Positions 28,426 through 38,177 are shown, numbered from the stretch's first letter. The stretch: 64,000 nucleotides of DNA from Ignavibacteria bacterium (GCA_016716125.1 JADJWZ010000004.1:186001-250000), one strand, 5' to 3'. The notes: a model not told the origin generated them from the letters alone. Numbers and translations: made by a program.

Positions 28426-28731
28426 CGCTGTAAATATTTTAAAAAATTTTTATAAATTACTATTTAATAGAAACTAATTCAATTTGAATTAAAATGCCAT
28501 TGAAAGCAAATTCAATATTAATTCTGTTCTTAAGTTCTTTAAGCGGTTGGTGGATGGAGCAACACCAACCGCGGCGAAAAATGCCATTGAAAGCAAATTC
28601 AAATAATAATTCTTCATAATTAATAAATTTGTATAATATTTTTTAAATAAACCTCTCACAACTCAATTCTTATCTTTTTACTTAAAATCAAATGGTTTAT
28701 ATTTGTTATTGAATAATAAAATTTATCAAAT
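28426..28731. repeat. Hairpin bracketed by a 25-bp direct repeat in the gap before citrate synthase
   Basis: The 25-bp sequence at 28491-28515 (starting AAAATGCCATTGAAAGC) is repeated perfectly at 28578-28602. Between the copies is a perfect 10-bp stem GCGGTTGGTG (28543-28552) with CACCAACCGC (28563-28572). There is no T tail, so it is not an ordinary terminator. The layout suggests a small mobile palindromic element, or slippage that copied 87 bp. No gene seen in the gap. Confidence 0.7.
28698..28705 (+). promoter_or_regulatory. Candidate Bacteroidota-type -7 promoter element for citrate synthase
   Basis: TATATTTG matches TAnnTTTG and lies 27 bp before the ATG at 28732, a typical distance. 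No clear -33 TTG. Confidence 0.45.
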
Positions 28732-30014
28732 ATGTCAAAATTACTGAAAGAAAAATTATCTTCACAGATACCCGCATTAAGAGAAGAAGCGAAATCCATA
28801 TCAAAAAATCACGGTTCAAAAAAAATAGGTGATGTTGCTATTGAACAGCTTTACGGCGGAATGAGAGGGATCAAAGGATTGATTTGTGATACATCTGAAG
28901 TTGGATTGCAGACCGGCCTTGTAATACGCGGAATTCCGATTCTTGAATTAACCGAGAAATTACCGGAAGAAATTTTTTACCTGCTTTTAACAGGCAATCT
29001 GCCAAATGCAGAAGAGCTCAAAGATCTTCAGAATGATCTAAACTCAAGAAGCGATGTCCCTGCTTACGTTTGGGATGTTTTAAATGCTATGCCCGAAGAT
29101 TCACACCCAATGGCAATGTTCAGCACAGCAATAAACTGTATGGAAAAGGAATCCGAATTCAGAACTGCCTACAACAAAGGGATCAGCAAAGACAAGATTT
29201 GGGAACCGATGTATGAAGATTGCCTAAATATAATTGCAAGAGTGCCGCAGATCGCTGCCTTTATCTACAGAAAAAAATTTAAAAAGGTGATATGATACCG
29301 CCGGATCACAATCTTGACTGGGCGGGAAATTTCGCAAAGATGCTCGGCATTGAAGATAAAGAAGGAACATTTGCAGAATTATTGAGACTTTATCTTGTAC
29401 TTCACTCGGATCATGAAGGCGGAAATGTCAGCGCATTTACATGTCTCGTTATTTCATCTGCGTTGTCAGATGCATATTACTCAATTGCCGGAGCGCTAAA
29501 CGGCTTGGCAGGACCGTTACACGGGCTAGCTAATCAGAACTGTCTTAGATTTATTATGAAAATGAAAGAAGATATAGGACATTCACCTACTGATGATGAA
29601 GTGAGAAAATATTGTAAGAATTTACTTGACAGCGGCGGTCTGGTAGTCGGATACGGTCACGCTGTTTTGAGAATTACCGATCCGAGATTTACAGCTTTTC
29701 ATGATTTCGGTAAAAAGCATTTTCCTGATGACGAAATTTTCAAAATGGTAGCTCAGCTTTTTGAGATAGTTCCGGATCTTCTTATGGAACAAGGCAAAGC
29801 AAAAGATCCATGGCCTAATGTTGATGCAGTTAGCGGATCGACTTTGTATCATTACGGATTAACAGAATATGATTTTTATACTGTGCTCTTCGGCGTTTCC
29901 AGGATCCTCGGATTTTCGTCTCAGATGATAGTCGCGAGAGCAATGGGTTCTTCGCTGATCAGACCAAAATCCGTTACTACCGATTGGCTTAAAAAAGAAA
30001 TAGCAAAAGGTTAA
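28732..30014 (+). pseudogene. gltA: Type I (mitochondrial-like) citrate synthase, split by a one-base frameshift
   Basis: The first frame (28732-29295) begins MSKLLKEKLSSQIPALREEA and contains YGGMRGIKGLICDTSEVG; the second (to 30014) holds LHSDHEGGNVSAFT, NGLAGPLHGLANQNC, GYGHAVLRITDPRFT and the closing RPKSVTTDWLKK. These are the catalytic blocks of the eukaryote-like type I enzyme, not the common hexameric bacterial GltA. The break is in AAATTTAAAAAGGTG at about 29278-29291: one more A joins KKFKKGDMIPPDHNLDW in one frame, about 427 residues. The enzyme condenses acetyl-CoA and oxaloacetate at entry to the TCA cycle. Since it is probably essential here, an assembly error is likely. Confidence 0.9.
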
Positions 30015-30029
30015 AAAATACTTAATTTT

Positions 30030-30058
30030 GGGGCTGGAAAATTTCAGCCCCTTATAAT
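30030..30058 (+). terminator. Terminator after citrate synthase
   Basis: Stem GGGGCTG with CAGCCCC, 8-base loop, followed by TTATAATTTT. It lies between the convergent citrate synthase and surE stops and overlaps the last codons of surE. Confidence 0.8.
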
Positions 30059-30822
30059 TTTAATTTCCAGTCTTTCAAATCTTCCAGCATTTTATGATCA
30101 GTAAGATCATACTGAATCGGAGTAACAGTAATATAATCTTCTTCCATTGCTTTCTGATCAAATTCAATTGACTTATCGAGACTTGCCATCTTTCCCGTCA
30201 GCCAGAAATATTCTCTTTTATTCGGATCAATTCGCGAGTCATAATAATCATCCCAGTAAGATTTTCCCTGCTTGGTTACGAGAACTCCTTTAATTTTACC
30301 GGCAGGCTTTGCGGGAATGTTGACATTCAGTAGAGTACCTTTAGGAAGTCCTTTCTTCAAAACCATTTTTGAAATTACGGAAGCAAATTTTGCCGCGACG
30401 GAAAAATCCCTGTCAGTAAAACTTGCAAGTGAAAATGCGATCGAAGGAATACCGAGTATAGTTCCTTCAGTCGCTGCTGATACCGTTCCAGAATAAATAA
30501 TGTTTATCGCTGTATTAGCCCCGTGATTTATTCCGGATAAAAGCAGATCTATTTTTTTTCCTTTAAGAAGATTTCTTATGGCAAGTTTTACAGAATCCGC
30601 TGGTGAACCTTCCACAGCATATCCGTAAAAATTTTTATCTATCAGATTTTTATTTACTCTTATCGGATTTGAAACAGTAATCGAATGTCCTACTGCGCTC
30701 TGCTGCGTATTCGGCGCAACGACAATAACGTCAGCAAACTTTCTGATCTCTCTCCAGAGAGCTTTGATACCTTCGGATTCAATACCGTCATCATTGGAAA
30801 TAAGGACTGTTGGTTTTTTCAT
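30052..30822 (-). CDS. surE: 5'/3'-nucleotidase SurE
   Basis: 256 residues. The metal site ISNDDGIESEGI near residue 8-19, VVAPNTQQSAVGHSITV, EGSPADSVKLA and LSGINHGANTAINIIYSGTVSAATEG are the SurE motifs. It removes phosphate from nucleoside monophosphates and is linked to stationary-phase survival. The start overlaps the obgE stop by 4 bp (ATGA), so it is the last gene of a three-gene operon. Confidence 0.96.
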   Translation of the reverse strand: MKKPTVLISNDDGIESEGIKALWREIRKFADVIVVAPNTQQSAVGHSITVSNPIRVNKNLIDKNFYGYAVEGSPADSVKLAIRNLLKGKKIDLLLSGINHGANTAINIIYSGTVSAATEGTILGIPSIAFSLASFTDRDFSVAAKFASVISKMVLKKGLPKGTLLNVNIPAKPAGKIKGVLVTKQGKSYWDDYYDSRIDPNKREYFWLTGKMASLDKSIEFDQKAMEEDYITVTPIQYDLTDHKMLEDLKDWKLKL

Positions 30823-31877
30823 TTATACTTTTCCTGTTTATTAATTTTTTCTCTTTTTATTAATTCCGCCTCTTCCCTTAATACGCTTATCTTACTCCAC
30901 ATTAGGTCTTTGAGCTCTTCAATGTTTTCATCAGTAAAAGAAGAGATAAGGATTTTCTCTTCCTTTGTTTTTAATTTTACAAGTTTCTTTCTTAATTCTT
31001 CCGTAATTGAATCAACTTTTGTAAAGCAGATAATTCTCGGTTTATCAGTAAGATCCGCTTCGAAATTTTTCAGCTCTTTCATAAGGACAGTATAATCTAC
31101 CAATAGATCTTTTTTCAGTTTTGCTTTTTCGAGTTTGGTCGAGTCGAGAAGTATCAGAAGAATTCCAGTTCGTTCGATATGTCTGAGGAACTGAATGCCG
31201 AGACCTTTGCCGTCGGAAGCTCCTTCTATAATACCGGGAATATCAGCAACTACAAAAGAGTCGTATTCCTTATACCTCACTATACCGAGGTTTGGAACAA
31301 GAGTAGTGAACGGATAGTCAGCTACCTTTGGACGCGCGGCTGAGATTTTTGAAATGAGCGTGGACTTGCCTGCGTTTGGAAATCCCACAAGACCTACATC
31401 TGCTATTAGTTTTAATTCTATTATGATATTTTTCTCTTCACCCGGCTCGCCGTCCTGCGCCATTCTCGGAGCGCGGTTTGTCGAAGTCTTGAAATGATTA
31501 TTTCCTTTACCGCCTTTTCCTCCTTTTAATAAAATTACTTCATCTTCATTTTCCAGAAGTTCAGCAAGCTCTTCACCTGTATCGGCGTCTTTTACTATAC
31601 TTCCGCACGGAACAAGTATAACTTCATCCTCACCGTGCTTTCCGGTCTTTAATCCGCCCTGTCCGTGCTCTCCCCGCTTAGCTCTAATATGCGCTTTGTA
31701 TCTGAAGTCAATTAACGTAGAAAGCTGTGAAGTGGCTTTGAATACAATATCACCTCCTTTTCCTCCGTCTCCGCCGTTTGGTCCTCCTTTGGGTACATAT
31801 TTTTCCCGTCTGAAACTTACGCAGCCGTTACCTCCGTCTCCGGATTTTATATATATCTTCGCTCTGTCTAAAAACAA
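30819..31877 (-). CDS. obgE: Obg-family GTPase (ribosome assembly)
   Basis: 352 residues. The glycine-rich Obg domain fills about 1-158 (IYIKSGDGGNGCVSFRREKY, KGGKGGKGNNHFKTSTNRAP). The G domain follows with G1 GFPNAGKS, the G3 region DIPGIIEGAS, and G4 TKVD. ObgE binds the 50S subunit and couples growth to stringent signalling. Usually rplU-rpmA-obg are neighbours; here the ribosomal pair lies 26 kb away. The C-terminus is a short basic tail, KREKINKQEKYK. Confidence 0.96.
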   Translation of the reverse strand: MFLDRAKIYIKSGDGGNGCVSFRREKYVPKGGPNGGDGGKGGDIVFKATSQLSTLIDFRYKAHIRAKRGEHGQGGLKTGKHGEDEVILVPCGSIVKDADTGEELAELLENEDEVILLKGGKGGKGNNHFKTSTNRAPRMAQDGEPGEEKNIIIELKLIADVGLVGFPNAGKSTLISKISAARPKVADYPFTTLVPNLGIVRYKEYDSFVVADIPGIIEGASDGKGLGIQFLRHIERTGILLILLDSTKLEKAKLKKDLLVDYTVLMKELKNFEADLTDKPRIICFTKVDSITEELRKKLVKLKTKEEKILISSFTDENIEELKDLMWSKISVLREEAELIKREKINKQEKYK

Positions 31878-31879
31878 GT

Positions 31880-33223
31880 TTACTCCCTTTCGTGAAAGTG
31901 TTCATTAAGTACATCCACAAATTTGAGTACATCTTTGTGATAAATATCCACTTTGTTATTTTTGAAAATTTCCTTCAGATGATTAAACGCTTCGAACCAT
32001 GTCTTATATGTATTCAGCTTTTCAAAAGATCTCTGACGATAAATTATATTGGAATCATATACCCTGTTTAAAATTGAATCAAGCTCTTTCTCACTGAATA
32101 ATTCTTTGAAGTCAATGTTTTTGTGTTTAATTGATTCTTTTGAATCTGTTAGTTTATCCGTATTAGCATTCGTCTGTTCCGTAATAGTTAAAGTTTTATC
32201 ATCAGATTTATAATTATCGCTTTCAGATTTTTCTTCAGTTATGGGTTTTTCAGCCGGAGTATTTTTGACCGTCTTCTGAGTATCTATTTTTCTTTTAATT
32301 ATAAATCCCTCTGATACTGATGTTTCCTCTTTCTTATGACGCTTCGTCTCATCAACATTCTGTCTATCCTTATTGCCAATATCCGTTTCTTTTACATCTT
32401 TATTTTCTTCAGTGATATTTTTTCTTAGAGTCGGTTCTTCGGGTTTTACAACTTCAGGTTTTGCAACTTCAGGTTTTACAACTTCAGGTTTTACAACTTC
32501 GGGTTTTACATTCTCTTTAATTTCCGGCTTTGGAGTTTCTGCAGGAATATTTTCGTCAGCTGATAATTTACCCGTAAGGACTTTTATAATATCTTTCAGC
32601 TGAACATTATCTTCATCGCCTGTATCTTTAAGAACATTGAACTTTGAAATCAGATCGGGATAATTTTTATCAGCCAGAAATATTTTGATAAATGAAAACG
32701 GTACCGCTGAATCAAGATTGTAACTGTCTTCTTTAAAATCATTAATGATGAATAACTGAAGGAATACATTTTTTATTTTCTGACCAGTAATGTCGACAGT
32801 AAGTTTTTTATGGATCGCCAGATTGGTTCTGTCGATAATATTCTCGATCTCCGCTTTAGTAATAAATATCATTGAGTTATCATTTATAAAATCCGAGACA
32901 GCTTCAGTATAATATTTATAAAACGGGAAAAGATTTAATTTTTTAAGAATCTCTGACGGTGATCTTGATTCGAAATTATTAAAAAGAAAGTTTATCAATG
33001 TCCATTTGGGACGAAGCGCGTAATTGAAATACAGTTTGTTGGACTTGACGACCATTGAAGAAATATCTTCAGAAGTGGTTTCATCTGTCAGATAAAACAA
33101 CAGATAGTTTTTTGTAAAATCCGATACGTCGCTTTTACTGATTAATTCTTTTGAAATGACCCCGGTAAATTTAAGCCGGTCAGATTCTTTCTTAATTTTT
33201 TTCTCTACAAACTCCTGAAACAT
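31880..33223 (-). CDS. Hypothetical protein with repeat-rich linker, first gene of the obgE-surE operon
   Basis: 447 residues, no recognised family. Residues 1-215 look like a compact helical domain (EDISSMVVKSNKLYFNYALR, IENIIDRTNLAIHKK). Residues about 225-370 are a low-complexity linker that starts with five KPEVV-type pentapeptides, encoded by a 15-bp tandem repeat near 32445-32515, and is rich in Lys, Glu and Thr. A short helical C-terminal domain follows (ELFSEKELDSILNRVYDSN to LNEHFHERE). No signal peptide or membrane helix, so probably cytoplasmic. The 2-bp gap to obgE suggests co-translation and perhaps a ribosome- or stress-linked role. Confidence 0.75.
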   Translation of the reverse strand: MFQEFVEKKIKKESDRLKFTGVISKELISKSDVSDFTKNYLLFYLTDETTSEDISSMVVKSNKLYFNYALRPKWTLINFLFNNFESRSPSEILKKLNLFPFYKYYTEAVSDFINDNSMIFITKAEIENIIDRTNLAIHKKLTVDITGQKIKNVFLQLFIINDFKEDSYNLDSAVPFSFIKIFLADKNYPDLISKFNVLKDTGDEDNVQLKDIIKVLTGKLSADENIPAETPKPEIKENVKPEVVKPEVVKPEVAKPEVVKPEEPTLRKNITEENKDVKETDIGNKDRQNVDETKRHKKEETSVSEGFIIKRKIDTQKTVKNTPAEKPITEEKSESDNYKSDDKTLTITEQTNANTDKLTDSKESIKHKNIDFKELFSEKELDSILNRVYDSNIIYRQRSFEKLNTYKTWFEAFNHLKEIFKNNKVDIYHKDVLKFVDVLNEHFHERE

Positions 33224-33322
33224 TGATCGTTTAAATTGGCTTTTTGGAATTTAGCTTATTTTCGTTTTTATTTAAATGTATTTATTCGAAGTATTGAATA
33301 TTGAAGGCATTGACATAGCGCA

Positions 33323-33353
33323 TAAAAAATCCGGCTGATAATTAAGCCGGATC
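33323..33353 (-). terminator. Terminator of the 33384-35639 gene
   Basis: Stem ATCCGGCT with AGCCGGAT, 8-base loop; the minus-strand tail is TTTTTTATG. 31 bp past the stop. Confidence 0.85.
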
Positions 33354-33383
33354 TTGATGTTATTAAAATTATAAAGATTGAAA

Positions 33384-35639
33384 TTATTTCAAAAGGATCA
33401 TTTTTTTTATATCAACATAATTTCCTGACTCTAATTTATAAAAATATACTCCGCTTGGGAATTTACTTCCATTAAAATACACCGAATGCATACCTGCGTC
33501 TTTAACTTCATTGACGAGTACATCAGATTCATTTCCAAGCACATCATATATTTTAATTTTTACGTGACCTGAATTCGGAATCCTGTATCTGATCAGAGTA
33601 AGCGGGTTAAAAGGATTCGGATGATTATTATAAAGTTTAAATTCAGTTTCGGAATGTTCATCAGATTTTACTTTGCCGGATTCAATATGTGGGATGTCTG
33701 TCAATCCTGAATTGCCCGTAGTTTTCAGAATAAATCTGACAGTTCTGTTTTCTCTGATAATATTTTTAAATGAAAAATCAGTGTAGTTAAGACTGTCTAT
33801 GGGAATTTTTTTTTCGTCTTCCTTTAAAATAAATTCAGTAATGTCACCGAGAATATTATGCAAAGCTTTTTCCGGCTGAAGCTCCTGCACTTTAACTTTG
33901 CCGGTATTTTTTGTAATTAAGATTTGATTTATTGAAATGTCCTGAGATAGAACAATGGTCAAGTATTGATCATATGGATCAGGAAGTTTTATGCAAATTA
34001 CATTTTCATTATCTCTGCTGAAAAATTCAATTTCAGATCTTTCGGAGAGAATAATTTTCCCTGCCGGCTTATCTTTATTTACGGGAATAATCGGAATCAG
34101 TATCAGGTAAAGATTATTCCCTGCCAGTTCAGTAGTAACGGAGAGTTTATCATTTTTTTTCAGAGCTGCAAAATTGTCATCATGATCTTGTAATTCATCT
34201 GACAGATCGAGATTGTCATTTAAAGTAACTGAAGATTTTTGAAAGCCGTCATCGTATGAAATTATTTCGCCTTCATTAGTAACCGCTATTTTATATTCAG
34301 ACGCAGTCTCAGCCTGAAACAATCTGACTTCATCAAATTCAGATGCATCATTCCCGTTTTCTCTCAGAGTAAATTCAATACGGTCAGATTCCGGAAGCAT
34401 CGGATTCATAAGCATATAATTATCTCTGATAGTTTTTCCGTAGAAATATTTTGATGAAGGTAAAACGGAGTTGTCCGTAATATTGCCTGTTATTGAATCA
34501 ATGAAATCAGTAACGGGACACTGAGTATTTTGCTGAGTATAATAAATTCTGATTCTTTTCCATTCGGAATAACCGACAGCGTTAAAAGCTCTGCAATAGA
34601 CTTCATATTGCGGAGCAAGATCTGAATTTTTGGAATACAATAATTTATCTGACGGCGAATGCCAGTTGACCAGAGCGACGTTTCCATACGGTGTAATACT
34701 GAACGCATTATTCACATCATTGGAATCTTTCCATTCATAAGACAATTCATTTCCCGAAAACATATTGCATCTGATAATGCCGGTGCTGTTAAGCGGAGTC
34801 AACGGAACGGGAAACTGAGTAAGATTCAAGATCACAGGTTTCTTAATCCACTTATAAACGACAGCAGCTTCATTTATCCGGCAGGGAACCCATCCGATAT
34901 ACTGACCTGCAATGTCAAAGAGATCATACACAAAAGTCGAAAATTTGATTTCAGAATTTGTCATATATTCGATAAATGAGCTTCTGATTTGATAATTTGG
35001 CAATGCGCCGTTATATCCAAGCGTATGTGATTCCTGAATTACCGGTATAGAGTCATTAAGATTGAAATTTCCATTAAGTATAAATGACACCTTATATTGT
35101 TTAGTGACATAATTTCCGCTAGACACAGCAGAGCATGGATTGCGTCTGAAGAAAGTGGCGATGCCCTGATTCATAAGCCCGGCGTTTCCGTTTGTAAGAG
35201 CTGAAAAGTTGCATGAGCTGCCGCTTTTATATGAAATGATGTAGCTGTTTTGCTTGAATACAGCCCCGTACCCGTTATATCTCACTGCATGAATTCTGAT
35301 AATTGCAGGTTCATTAAAACAAAGGAGAGTGAAGTTCTGAATATTTATATGTCTGAGTACAGTCTCCCTTGCAACAGCAATCCCCTGTCCGAGTTCAAGA
35401 ACTACTCCGCGCTGTTCAATAAATATTGTGTAAACAATTGTGTCAATGTCACCCGGATGATGTGACTCTATGCTGAATTCGCACACGATGGAAGAATTCG
35501 GATAGATCAGAAAAGATGGATCATCGGGACACATGGAAGGATGCTGAATAGTTATTAGATAACTAAAAGCATTTTTCTGAATTGCCATAAATAGCATTAA
35601 AGCAATAACCGCTGTCATAAGTATCTTTTTCATAGTCAT
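33384..35639 (-). CDS. Secreted protein with type IX sorting domain, function unknown
   Basis: 751 residues with a signal peptide (about 1-27, ending KNAFS). The middle is beta-rich with no catalytic motif I recognise; several Cys are scattered in the first 400 residues. The last 80 residues form the sorting domain: NNHPNPFNPLTLIRYRI, KIKIYDVLGNE, SGVYFYKLESG and the tail KKMILLK. It should be surface-exposed or released. An in-frame ATG two codons in could also be the start. The 403-bp gap upstream carries its promoter. Confidence 0.85.
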   Translation of the reverse strand: MTMKKILMTAVIALMLFMAIQKNAFSYLITIQHPSMCPDDPSFLIYPNSSIVCEFSIESHHPGDIDTIVYTIFIEQRGVVLELGQGIAVARETVLRHINIQNFTLLCFNEPAIIRIHAVRYNGYGAVFKQNSYIISYKSGSSCNFSALTNGNAGLMNQGIATFFRRNPCSAVSSGNYVTKQYKVSFILNGNFNLNDSIPVIQESHTLGYNGALPNYQIRSSFIEYMTNSEIKFSTFVYDLFDIAGQYIGWVPCRINEAAVVYKWIKKPVILNLTQFPVPLTPLNSTGIIRCNMFSGNELSYEWKDSNDVNNAFSITPYGNVALVNWHSPSDKLLYSKNSDLAPQYEVYCRAFNAVGYSEWKRIRIYYTQQNTQCPVTDFIDSITGNITDNSVLPSSKYFYGKTIRDNYMLMNPMLPESDRIEFTLRENGNDASEFDEVRLFQAETASEYKIAVTNEGEIISYDDGFQKSSVTLNDNLDLSDELQDHDDNFAALKKNDKLSVTTELAGNNLYLILIPIIPVNKDKPAGKIILSERSEIEFFSRDNENVICIKLPDPYDQYLTIVLSQDISINQILITKNTGKVKVQELQPEKALHNILGDITEFILKEDEKKIPIDSLNYTDFSFKNIIRENRTVRFILKTTGNSGLTDIPHIESGKVKSDEHSETEFKLYNNHPNPFNPLTLIRYRIPNSGHVKIKIYDVLGNESDVLVNEVKDAGMHSVYFNGSKFPSGVYFYKLESGNYVDIKKMILLK

Positions 35640-36042
35640 AAGTTTTAAAGTTTATAAAATCGTATCAAATGTTTCGAATCAGTTCTGAAGTCAAATAATA
35701 GTCTAAAGGAAAATAACAGATATAGCTTTAAAGATTCATATTAATATTAAATACAAATACTCAGGTAAACTGAAGACATAAACCCCAAATATCACAAAAG
35801 TATTGAGAGTAAGAATTTCAAACTTCCGGTGTAAATAATTTTTTACTAACTGTAAACCTCCTTTCTTTTAAAATCATTTAAAGTTTTTAAATAATCTCAG
35901 TCAAAAATATTGGTTGAAAACGGTTAAGTCAAATTGTAAAAAGCAGGTTTTGTGAGAAAAAATATTAGGGATATAAAAATATTTGTGTGAAGGAGCTAGA
36001 ATTCATTTTAGAATAGATTTGGTAAGATGAGGTTAAATCAGT
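35640..36042. other. Gene-free gap of about 400 bp
   Basis: AT-rich, with no open frame of note, no tRNA and no strong stem-loop. It should contain the promoter of the secreted protein at 33384-35639 and the end of the kmo transcript. Confidence 0.5.
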
Positions 36043-37398
36043 TCAACTCCGTAAGTTTTTCTTTGATAAGACTTCTGCTTTTATCAGATCAAGGTCTTTT
36101 ACATCGCTGATTCCGTTGCTGAGCTCTGAGAGTATTTCCTCCTGAATTCTTCCTCTGCTGAGTGCAGTCGAATAAGGAATTCTCATGAAAGTTACCATTG
36201 TATATTTTGGGATGAAAGTGTCCGGATAGATTTTATATAATTCGGATTCAATTTTTTTCTTCAGCTGAAATACAGGATCGGCAACAAGGTCTCTCATTTC
36301 AACAAAATTTTCCTGAGCGAGATCTGCTATAGCGTCTGAATTAATTTTTCTTAGCTTTTCAAATTCTTTGAATACTTTGTTATAGTCATTTCCGGAATCG
36401 CCGAGACATTCATTCAGATAAACACAGTCTTCAAAAGCTGCATTCATACCCTGTCCGAAGAAAGGTACGATTGCATGAGCGGAATCGCCGAGGAGCACGG
36501 TATTTTTTCCGGCAATCCAGGGGAAGCATTTGACTGTCATCAGAGTCCCTGTAGGATTTGTAAAAAATTCATCTACAAGATCAGGGATCATTGTAAAAGC
36601 ATCTTCAAAATTAGTTTTAAAGAATTCAATAAGTTTAGCTTCGGAATTAATAAATTCAAAACTGTTATTTCCTCCAAGCGACTGGTCATAAGCCAGAAAC
36701 AGAGTACATGTATAGCTCCCGTCAAGATTCGGAAGAGCGATCAGCATGAACGAACCTCTCGGCCAGATATGCAAAGCGTTTTTTTCCATCCTGAAACTGC
36801 CGTTCTCACCCGCGGGGATTATAAGTTCTTTATACCCGTAATTTTCATATTCCTGAGAGAAATTAAATCTCGGGATCTTCATCATTTCAAGCCGTACTGC
36901 GGACGTTGCTCCGTCAGTTGCAATGACTGCGTCTGAAGAAACCGTTTCACTTTCACCTGTCAGTTCATTCTGAAAAGACAGGCTGGTATTATTGAAATCA
37001 GCGCCGCTGCATCTTTCATTGAAATATAGTTTTACATTGGAATACTTATCTGCGAGATCAAGAAGTTTTTTATTAAGTTCTCCTCTGGATACAGCGTTAA
37101 TGTATTCGGAATCATCTTTGCCGTATCTTTGAAAAGTTAATTCACCGTTAAGAGAGTGGATCATTCTGCCGAACATCGGTATGGAAATTTTTTTAATTTC
37201 CTCATAAAGTCCGACTTCTTTAAGCGCATGAATACCTCTAGTTGAGAGAGCTAGATTAATTGATTTACCGCCGCCGGTATCGGACTTACGCATGTCGGGA
37301 CGGCGTTCAAATATATTTACATCATAACCTTTTTTAGCCAGATAAACTGAAAGCAGCGAGCCTGCAAGTCCGGCTCCGACGATTGTGATATTTTTCAT
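36043..37398 (-). CDS. kmo: Kynurenine 3-monooxygenase
   Basis: 451 residues from ATG at 37398, which places the FAD-binding segment at the usual N-terminus (MKNITIVGAGLAGSLLSVYL); an ATG nine codons upstream also exists. Motifs: GAGLAG, FERRPDMRKSD, GGGKSINLALSTRGIHAL, and the second FAD site VLLGDSAHAIVPFFGQGMNA. The enzyme hydroxylates L-kynurenine to 3-hydroxykynurenine using NADPH and O2, so an aerobic route is implied. kynU and the formamidase lie 1.7 kb upstream on the same strand, separated by mobile DNA. The C-terminal membrane anchor of the eukaryotic enzyme is absent. Confidence 0.94.
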   Translation of the reverse strand: MKNITIVGAGLAGSLLSVYLAKKGYDVNIFERRPDMRKSDTGGGKSINLALSTRGIHALKEVGLYEEIKKISIPMFGRMIHSLNGELTFQRYGKDDSEYINAVSRGELNKKLLDLADKYSNVKLYFNERCSGADFNNTSLSFQNELTGESETVSSDAVIATDGATSAVRLEMMKIPRFNFSQEYENYGYKELIIPAGENGSFRMEKNALHIWPRGSFMLIALPNLDGSYTCTLFLAYDQSLGGNNSFEFINSEAKLIEFFKTNFEDAFTMIPDLVDEFFTNPTGTLMTVKCFPWIAGKNTVLLGDSAHAIVPFFGQGMNAAFEDCVYLNECLGDSGNDYNKVFKEFEKLRKINSDAIADLAQENFVEMRDLVADPVFQLKKKIESELYKIYPDTFIPKYTMVTFMRIPYSTALSRGRIQEEILSELSNGISDVKDLDLIKAEVLSKKNLRS

Positions 37399-37543
37399 GA
37401 TGCAAGATGTTTTTTTAGAATTCAAATTTAAATGTAAATTTTAAATGTCTATACTTTATTTTATTGTAATCCATTTTAATAAAGTAAACCAACTGTTATA
37501 TTGAATTACTTTTTAAACATTGGTAAATTGATTAAAAAATATT

Positions 37544-37774
37544 ATGGAAACTTCCTCATTAACAATCAAAGGTCAAATTGTTGTACCGTCAAAGATCAGA
37601 AAAAAACTTGGTTTAAAAAAAGGATCAAAAGTGGGATTTATTGAAATGGGCGATAAAGTGATACTGCAGCCTCTTGATAAAAGATATTTTAAAAGTCTTA
37701 TTGGTATCGGCGGAACAAAGGGCATAGCTTTGAAATCATTATTAAATGACAAGAAAAAAGAAAAGAATTTATGA
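37544..37774 (+). CDS. AbrB/MazE-type antitoxin of a VapBC-like pair
   Basis: 76 residues. SSLTIKGQIVVPSKIRKKLGLKKGSKVGFIEMGDKVIL is the swapped-hairpin DNA-binding domain; the C-terminal 25 residues would wrap the toxin. The stop overlaps the next ATG (ATGA), the typical coupling of antitoxin and toxin. The toxin gene downstream is broken, so this antitoxin seems to be orphaned. Confidence 0.88.
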   Translation: METSSLTIKGQIVVPSKIRKKLGLKKGSKVGFIEMGDKVILQPLDKRYFKSLIGIGGTKGIALKSLLNDKKKEKNL

Positions 37775-38168
37775 AGCGGTATGTATTCGACAGCAGCGCT
37801 TTGATATCATATCTCGATGGCGAACCGAACTCGGAAAAAGTTGCAGACTACCCGGAGGAAATAAATGATAAAGAGCTTGATGCTTTCCTCTGTGTAATTA
37901 ATCTTGGATAGATTTATTATCATTTTTTAAGAACGGAGGAAGCAATACGGGAGATGTGATTTTGCGAACTATTAAAACTTTACCTTTAATAATTGTTGAA
38001 GCCAATATAGAATTAACGCTGAGCTCCGGCAGAATTAAAGCTTTTAATAAAATGTCTTATGCTGATTGCTTTGCTGCAGCTCTTACAGAGAACAGGAAGG
38101 GTATACTTATAACAAATGATAAAGAGTTTAAACAAGTTGAGAAAAATATAAAAATTGAATTTTTATAA
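37771..38168 (+). pseudogene. PIN-domain toxin (VapC-like), broken
   Basis: ATG at 37771 reads MKRYVFDSSALISYLDGEPN with the first PIN aspartate, then meets TAG at 37909 after INLG. The same frame would continue IYYHFLRTEEAI before a shift near 37940; the other frame continues DVILRTIKTLPLIIV and KMSYADCFAAAL, TNDKEFKQVEKN with the remaining acidic PIN residues. Both a nonsense codon and a frameshift are needed, and neither is in a long homopolymer, so this looks like true decay. Corrected length would be about 130 residues, normal for VapC. Confidence 0.85.
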
Positions 38169-38177
38169 AAGGAGTTT

